The notes below the pieces were generated by a model. That model was not told the DNA's origin and ran no database searches. It was given only the letters and a program-made list of their open reading frames with translations. Positions 54,755 to 64,000 of a stretch of 64,000 nucleotides of DNA are shown here, piece after piece. This stretch comes from an uncultured Nioella sp. GTDB taxonomy: Bacteria > Pseudomonadota > Alphaproteobacteria > Rhodobacterales > Rhodobacteraceae. The stretch covers positions 452,807 through 516,806 of the forward strand of contig CANLZL010000003.1 in assembly GCA_947495575.1 (NCBI GenBank), given 5' to 3'. A program made the translations under genes and the position numbers. The number at the start of each line of letters is the position of its first letter. Position 1 is the stretch's first letter.

Positions 54755-55554
54755 CTGTAGGCTATCACCAGCAGCACTACACCAAGGATCACCCTGTAGA
54801 TTACATATGGGGTGAAGCTGACACTGCGCAGCAATCGCATCATGAAGGCAAGTGAAGCCAGAGCGGCGAGGAAAGCCAGGATGGCAGCAATTGCGCCATC
54901 TCGTGCGGCCGACATGTCTGCGCTGGCAATCACCTCGGCACCTGAAAACACACCTGACGCGATGATGGTCGGGATCGACATGAGCATTGCGATCCGGGCC
55001 GCTTCAGAGCGTTCATATCCCAAAAAACGCGCGCCAGTAATTGTTATGCCAGACCGTGACGTGCCGGGGATCAAGGCGATCGCCTGCCAAAGGCCAAGGA
55101 TCAGAGCGTTCTTAAGTGTGAAACCCGATGGGGCGGCGACGTCCGGCCCGTATTGGTCCGCCCAATAAAGGACGATGCCAAAGACCAGCATGGCCCAGCC
55201 AATCACCGCGATATTGCGCAATTGGTCGTCAACACCGGTGATCGCAAAAATGACTCCTACGATCACGACAGGGATGGTCGCAATGACCAATGCCAAGGCC
55301 AGCCGCGCATCCTGAGTTGTGAAACGCGCCGTGGAAAGGTGCCATAGACCGCGAAATGCGGACGCCGTTTCCACACGGAAATACAGCATCACAGCAAAGA
55401 GGGTTCCGACATGTACAGCGACGTCGATCACCTGACCTTGATCCTCCATACCGGTGAGGTTGGGAAGAAGAATCAGATGCCCTGAAGACGAGATTGGAAG
55501 AAACTCGGTAACCCCTTGAATCAGGGCAACGATGAAAAGATGAAAGATGCTCAT
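54751..55554 (-). CDS. uppP: Undecaprenyl-diphosphate phosphatase UppP (BacA)
   Basis: UppP recycles the lipid carrier for peptidoglycan and polysaccharide synthesis. The 267-residue membrane protein has the GVTEFLPISSSGHLIL motif near residue 14 (Glu and Ser in the active site) and the PGTSRSGITITGARFLG segment near residue 163. Eight hydrophobic segments fit the fold. It is convergent with the NDUFA9-like gene, the two stops overlapping. Confidence 0.96.
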   Translation of the reverse strand: MSIFHLFIVALIQGVTEFLPISSSGHLILLPNLTGMEDQGQVIDVAVHVGTLFAVMLYFRVETASAFRGLWHLSTARFTTQDARLALALVIATIPVVIVGVIFAITGVDDQLRNIAVIGWAMLVFGIVLYWADQYGPDVAAPSGFTLKNALILGLWQAIALIPGTSRSGITITGARFLGYERSEAARIAMLMSIPTIIASGVFSGAEVIASADMSAARDGAIAAILAFLAALASLAFMMRLLRSVSFTPYVIYRVILGVVLLVIAYS

Positions 55555-55787
55555 GCTGGTTCGCGGCGGTCTATGTTTTTGAGTGGTACCTGGTTTATTG
55601 AATTAGATACATAAAATTCAGGATTAGTCAGCATTGCTTACATATAACACAGAGGCAATCGCCATTTTCCTTCAAAAGCCAGCCCATCTCTGATAAATAG
55701 GTCAGCATTGCTGTCTTTTCATGCCTCTTTGTGCAAGTTATATGGTCGCTTCGACGTTGATCCTACGGGGAACCTGAAAGGCACGCC
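55555..55787. other. AT-rich divergent control region of uppP and gltD
   Basis: These 233 bases between divergent uppP and gltD carry no gene and are A/T-rich. A 12-base direct repeat, GTCAGCATTGCT, occurs at 55627-55638 and 55701-55712, 74 bases apart, which may be a regulator binding site. The gltD ribosome-binding site AAGG lies 6 bases before its start. Confidence 0.6.
55627..55712 (+). repeat. Two copies of a 12-base direct repeat upstream of gltD
   Basis: GTCAGCATTGCT is identical at 55627-55638 and 55701-55712, with the preceding base A or G. The 74-base spacing is about seven helical turns. A nitrogen- or amino-acid-responsive regulator is possible but unproven. Confidence 0.55.
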
Positions 55788-57221
55788 ATGGCTAATCAAA
55801 AGATGCTGAAATTCGTGACAGTGGGCAAGTCCATGCCCGATAAGCGTGACGCCGAGGCGCGCAAGCAGGATTTCGACGAGATCTATGGTGAATATGTTGA
55901 AGCGAAGGCCGAAGAGCAAGCCGGTCGTTGCAGCCAATGCGGTGTGCCTTATTGCCATACCCATTGCCCGCTTCACAACAACATTCCCGACTGGCTGCGC
56001 CTAACGGCTGAAGGCCGGTTGCAGGAAGCCTATGAGATCAGCCAGGCCACAAATACCTTCCCCGAGATCTGTGGCCGCATCTGCCCGCAGGACCGCCTGT
56101 GTGAAGGCAATTGCGTGATCGAACAATCCGGCCATGGCACTGTGACCATCGGTTCGGTCGAAAAATACATCACCGACACGGCTTGGGAAAAGGGTTGGGT
56201 CAAACCGATTACACCTGCACAGGAGCGGGCGGAAAGCGTTGGCATCATCGGCGCTGGGCCGGGCGGTTTGGCCGCCGCAGATATTCTGCGCCGTCAGGGT
56301 GTGCAGGTAACAATCTACGACCGCTATGATCGCGCGGGCGGTTTGCTGACCTATGGTATTCCTGGCTTCAAGCTGGAGAAAGACATCGTGATGCGCCGCA
56401 ACGAACAGCTTGAGCTGGGCGGCGTCACTTTCAAGCTGAATTGCAATGTCGGAGATGACATCAGTTTTGCAGAGATCCAGGCGCAGCACGATTATGTCGT
56501 GATTGCCACCGGCGTCTATAAAACCCGTGATTTGCAAGGGCCGGGCGCTGGTGCCGCAGGCATTCAGCGCGCCATTGATTATCTGACCGCCTCCAACCGC
56601 AAAAGCTTTGGCGATGACGTTCCTGAGTTCGACTCGGGCGAGTTGAACGCAGAGGGCAAGAAGGTTGTTGTCATCGGTGGCGGTGACACGGCGATGGATT
56701 GTGTGCGCACGGCGATCCGCCAGGGCGCGACCAGTGTAAAATGCCTCTATCGTCGTGACCGGGCCAATATGCCTGGGTCGCAACGCGAAGTGCAAAACGC
56801 GGAAGAGGAAGGCGTGGAATTCGTCTGGCTAACCGCGCCCAAGGGCTTCGCCGGTGATCCTGTGACCGGGGTCATGGTACAGAAAATGCGGCTGGGTCAG
56901 CCGGATGCGTCGGGCCGTCAAAGCCCAGAGGTCATCGAAGGTGCTGACTATGTTGAAGAGGCCGATCTGGTCATCAAGGCGCTGGGCTTTGAACCCGAAG
57001 ACCTGCCCGCCCTGTGGGATACGCCCGAACTGGAAGTGACCCGCTGGGGCACGGTAAAGGCTGATTTCCGTACGCATGAAACAGCGCTGCCCGGTGTCTA
57101 TGCCGTGGGCGACATTCAGCGGGGCGCAAGCCTGGTCGTTTGGGCCATTCGCGACGGGCGCGAAGCGGCTGATGATATCCTGGAGAAAATCCACGCAAAG
57201 GCGACCATCGCCGCGGAGTAA
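55788..57221 (+). CDS. gltD: Glutamate synthase small subunit
   Basis: GltD carries the NADPH-oxidising flavin and Fe-S clusters and passes electrons to GltB. The 477-residue protein has the N-terminal CSQCGVPYCHTHCPLHNNIP cluster motif near residue 46 and the CGRICPQDRLCEGNC motif near residue 95. An FAD-binding GAGPGGLAAADILRR lies near residue 151, and the NADPH-binding VVVIGGGDTAMDCVRTAI near residue 290. It is on the same strand as gltB but three genes away. Confidence 0.96.
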   Translation: MANQKMLKFVTVGKSMPDKRDAEARKQDFDEIYGEYVEAKAEEQAGRCSQCGVPYCHTHCPLHNNIPDWLRLTAEGRLQEAYEISQATNTFPEICGRICPQDRLCEGNCVIEQSGHGTVTIGSVEKYITDTAWEKGWVKPITPAQERAESVGIIGAGPGGLAAADILRRQGVQVTIYDRYDRAGGLLTYGIPGFKLEKDIVMRRNEQLELGGVTFKLNCNVGDDISFAEIQAQHDYVVIATGVYKTRDLQGPGAGAAGIQRAIDYLTASNRKSFGDDVPEFDSGELNAEGKKVVVIGGGDTAMDCVRTAIRQGATSVKCLYRRDRANMPGSQREVQNAEEEGVEFVWLTAPKGFAGDPVTGVMVQKMRLGQPDASGRQSPEVIEGADYVEEADLVIKALGFEPEDLPALWDTPELEVTRWGTVKADFRTHETALPGVYAVGDIQRGASLVVWAIRDGREAADDILEKIHAKATIAAE

Positions 57222-57268
57222 GGTAAGTAAACAAGGGGTTTTGGGCCAAATTCGGCCCGTCACCCTGC

Positions 57269-57311
57269 GTACACCCCCTGTACAGACATCTGTACACCCC
57301 CCGTACAGACA
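57269..57311. repeat. Repeated GTACA-type dyad array upstream of a secreted-protein gene
   Basis: Two 20-base copies, GTACACCCCCTGTACAGACA and GTACACCCCCCGTACAGACA, follow each other with a 23-base period and differ in one base. GTAC cores lie at 57269, 57280, 57292 and 57303. The central part is a perfect dyad, TGTACAGA-CA-TCTGTACA (57279-57296). This looks like an operator array for an unknown regulator. Confidence 0.6.
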
Positions 57312-57373
57312 AATCGGCGAAATGCCGGACAGGGCGGATTGGTAGGAAACGTAGATCGGGAAGGAGACCTGAC

Positions 57374-58078
57374 GTGACTTTCGTTAAGACATCTCTCATG
57401 GCTATCTGTAGTGCCGTGGCGCTTGCCCCGTTTGCGCCTGCCCCGGCAGCTGCCCAATTTACCGTAACTCCACCCGAAGGCTGCACCGCGTTTCTGACGG
57501 TGCAATCACGCAGCTGTATCGTGTCGCATATGTGGACCTGCGAAGGCGACGCATCTGACACCCATTGGCGGCTGAGCATGGATCAGGACGGGCCGTTTTA
57601 CCTGACCTTCACCGATTCCGAATTTCGCTGGCTGCTGTCTTATGATTTGCGCAGCGGCCTTAGGAATACCCTGATCGAGCCAGAGGAAGACCCGGCCTCG
57701 ATCACGGAACTATTTGAAACGGGCAGCGATTCCATGGTGTTTTCGTTGATCAACGAAAATGACGCGGGCCAGCAAATTCAGCGCAACTATACCGGGTTTG
57801 ATATGTTGACCGGGGAAACCGTCGAGATCGACGGGCGGACCCTGAACCGCACGCAGTTTTCCTATGAATACGATCTGGGCCGTGGCCCGCGCCGGGTGGA
57901 AGGCAACCAATTCGTCAGCCGCGACTGGCGCATGTTCTTTGGTGGGACAGAGGTCACCACATTGCCAAGCGGCGAGACTGTGGAATCAGATAACTCCCCA
58001 ATGGAATTTGCCGAACCGGGTGAGCGCGGGTTCTTGAGCCCAACGCCGCTTTACGATTGCGGAGATACGATGTCTTGA
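57374..58078 (+). CDS. Secreted conserved hypothetical protein
   Basis: The 234-residue protein starts with GTG at 57374 behind AAGGAG and has a signal peptide (about residues 1-27, ending APAAAQ). It contains about four Cys residues (CTAF, SCIVSHMWTCEG, YDCGDT), and a long beta-rich middle part with HWRLSMDQDGPFYLTF and DWRMFFGGTEVTT. I do not recognise a named family; roseobacter relatives are likely. It lies between gltD and gltB and downstream of an operator-like repeat. Confidence 0.75.
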   Translation: MTFVKTSLMAICSAVALAPFAPAPAAAQFTVTPPEGCTAFLTVQSRSCIVSHMWTCEGDASDTHWRLSMDQDGPFYLTFTDSEFRWLLSYDLRSGLRNTLIEPEEDPASITELFETGSDSMVFSLINENDAGQQIQRNYTGFDMLTGETVEIDGRTLNRTQFSYEYDLGRGPRRVEGNQFVSRDWRMFFGGTEVTTLPSGETVESDNSPMEFAEPGERGFLSPTPLYDCGDTMS

Positions 58079-58118
58079 GCCCGCGCGTGTCGACATATCA
58101 CGGCAGGAGTGTCTGCTG

Positions 58119-58859
58119 ATGGCGAAGGATCTTGCCATCCAACTGGTCTATGACGGGCCGGACCTGAAGGTGTGGGAACATCGTGCCGATTCCAATCAGG
58201 CGGTTCTGTGCCTGTCCGGTGTAGGTACTGATCCGTCTGTTGCGCCGGGGCATGAGTTTGCCCGGTCGGCCAGTGGCGACGGCACGCGCAATGTCATGTT
58301 TGTTTCAGATCCTGCCCGCAGCTGGTTGAATGCGCCTGGTCTGATCGAAGCGATCTGTGCCCGGTTCGACGCATTTGTGGCCAGCACCGGGGCCAAGACC
58401 ACCATCGCGATGGGCCATTCCATGGGTGGATTTGCGGCGCTGGTTTTGCCCGGTTTTACCAGGATCGATCGCGTGTTGGCCCTTGCCCCGCAGTTTTCCG
58501 TTCACCCCGAGATTGTACCGGATGATGAACGCTGGATGGAGTATCGCAGCCAGATCTCGGAGTTTCGCATTCGCGATGTGGCCGCTCATATGAATAGCAC
58601 CACAGATTACGTTGTTGTGCATGGCCGCCACCCGCGTGAGGCACCGCAGCGCGACCGATTCCCCTCGGCCAATAACCTGCGCCATTTCGTGATGCCACGA
58701 ACCCATCATGACGTTCCCCAAAAGCTGAAAATGGCCGGGCGTCTGGCACCGTTCATGAAGGCGGTTTTTGATGGGCGGGTGAAACGCGCCCGTTTGATCT
58801 TGCAGGATAATTTCAGTGCTGTTTTGCGTGGCCCGGTAGGACAGGAGGGCGCAGTATGA
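58119..58859 (+). CDS. Alpha/beta hydrolase
   Basis: The 246-residue protein shows a canonical nucleophile elbow, AMGHSMGGFAAL near residue 97 (Ser100), and an early AVLCLSGVG strand. A His-containing PRTHHDVPQKLK segment near residue 200 could hold the catalytic His. The acid residue is not clear. It is probably a soluble esterase or thioesterase of unknown substrate. It overlaps the following GFA gene by 4 bases, in the gltD-gltB interval. Confidence 0.83.
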   Translation: MAKDLAIQLVYDGPDLKVWEHRADSNQAVLCLSGVGTDPSVAPGHEFARSASGDGTRNVMFVSDPARSWLNAPGLIEAICARFDAFVASTGAKTTIAMGHSMGGFAALVLPGFTRIDRVLALAPQFSVHPEIVPDDERWMEYRSQISEFRIRDVAAHMNSTTDYVVVHGRHPREAPQRDRFPSANNLRHFVMPRTHHDVPQKLKMAGRLAPFMKAVFDGRVKRARLILQDNFSAVLRGPVGQEGAV

Positions 58860-59286
58860 CTGAACGCTCTGGTCAATGCATGTGCGGCGCGGTGCGCGTC
58901 AAGGCGCTGAACCCGCCCGGCAAGGTCAATGCCTGTTATTGCGATATGTGCCGTCGCTGGACCGGCGGGCGGTTTCTGTCGCTTTATGTGGCCCTGGATG
59001 AGCTTGAGATCGAGGGCCGTGCGCATATTGCCGAGCTTCAGACCTCGGACTGGGCGGCGCGTGCCAGTTGCGCCAAATGTGCCAGCCCGATCTGGTATCG
59101 CCCCAAGGGCGGCGATCATGTGGGCCTGTCGGTTGGTCTGATTGATGACCTGACCGGGTTGACCCTGAAGTATGAATATTACGTGGATCAAAAGCGAGAG
59201 AGCTTTGAGCCCACCGACACAACCATTTCGCTGACAACAGCGGAAACGATCGCGCTGTTTGCGCCATCTGATGAAGGAGAGCCTCA

Positions 59287-59290
<4 letters not shown>
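58856..59290 (+). CDS. GFA-family zinc-binding protein
   Basis: The 144-residue protein has the Cys pattern of the glutathione-dependent formaldehyde-activating (GFA) family: GQCMCGAV near residue 7, CYCDMCRRWTGG near residue 28 and CAKCASPIWYR near residue 69. These are zinc ligands in the family. Real formaldehyde activity is not certain for most members. It overlaps gltB by 4 bases (ATGA) and shares a unit with the hydrolase upstream. Confidence 0.87.
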
Positions 59291-63825
<4,535 letters not shown>

Positions 63826-63850
63826 CCCGCACGGTATACGCGCAAAAAGA

Positions 63851-63879
63851 AAAGGGCCCGGAATGCGGGCCCTTTTTTT
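63851..63879 (+). terminator. Intrinsic terminator of gltB
   Basis: AAAGGGCCCG (63851-63860) pairs with CGGGCCCTTT (63866-63875) around a 5-base loop, and a T-run follows directly. The A-rich left flank makes it usable from the opposite strand too, after the partial gene that reads leftwards. Confidence 0.93.
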
Positions 63880-63923
63880 GTTTGTCAGATTGGTGCGGTC
63901 ACAGGGCCAGTTTGGCCGATGCG

Positions 63924-64000
63924 TCAGCTTCCTCCGTCATCATGCTCTTCGATGACGAAGCGGGCGAAGATTTCTGCGGCGCGGTTGGTGTGTCCGAAGC
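63924..64000 (-). CDS. 3' end of an unidentified gene (truncated by the window)
   Basis: On the minus strand a clean reading frame of 24 codons ends with TGA at 63924-63926. It reads FGHTNRAAEIFARFVIEEHD and then DGGS, a natural-looking helical C-terminus with an acidic tail. It is convergent with gltB, and the terminator at 63851-63879 serves both directions. Too little is visible to name the product. Confidence 0.55.
   Translation of the reverse strand, partial: FGHTNRAAEIFARFVIEEHDDGGS

Noticed and set aside
57269..57311. Short repeats considered as a CRISPR array
   Set aside because: Only two 20-base copies with a 3-base gap and no spacers; an operator-like dyad fits better.

Overview
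The window looks like the replication-origin region of an alphaproteobacterial chromosome, most likely Rhodobacteraceae (Roseobacter group). The basis is inference from gene content and order: alphaproteobacterial forms of NusA, HslV and HrcA; the conserved block Smr-mltA-tim44-fxsA-secB-dnaQ-coaE-aroE-maf facing hemJ-rho-mnmE-mnmG-rsmG-parA-parB; glutamate synthase; and a roseobacter-like polysaccharide and sulfotransferase block. No insertion sequence, prophage or CRISPR array was seen.

Layout. 1-4.1 kb holds the end of nusA, an ylxR-L7Ae-type gene and infB, closed by a two-way terminator shared with a convergent cytochrome c gene. 4.8-8.8 kb is a hslV-membrane protein-aldo/keto reductase-hslU operon, followed by a lipoprotein hydrolase and an MFS transporter. 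11.1-17.3 kb is the left arm of the origin (cell wall, secretion, replication proofreading, CoA, shikimate and Maf genes, mostly on the minus strand). 17.33-17.74 kb is a gene-free, AT-richer stretch with several near-consensus DnaA boxes, the best oriC candidate. 17.7-25.1 kb is the right arm (hemJ, rho, mnmE, mnmG, rsmG, parA, parB) with two parS sites, one lying over the mnmG start codon. 25.1-38.1 kb carries hemW-rdgB-rph, hrcA-grpE, mutS, a malic enzyme, a small cysteine-containing protein behind a hairpin-rich leader, and dnaJ-dnaK.

38.3-49.7 kb is an accessory surface-polysaccharide block: alkB, an SH3-domain secreted protein, a KpsM-like ABC permease, cysQ, kdsB, several glycosyltransferases, galU, a GT14-like two-domain protein and a double-domain sulfotransferase. 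CysQ (PAP recycling) and the sulfotransferase together suggest a sulfated polymer. 49.7-53.6 kb is ptsN-hpf-lptB-lptA-lptC-rnd and a tRNA-Leu(CAG), without rpoN at its usual place beside hpf. 53.8-64 kb has an NDUFA9-like reductase, uppP, gltD, three intervening genes, gltB, a strong terminator and the 3' end of an unidentified gene.

Most genes are tightly packed, with many 4-base ATGA/GTGA overlaps, so translational coupling is likely throughout. Family assignments come from motifs read by eye; no database search was possible.
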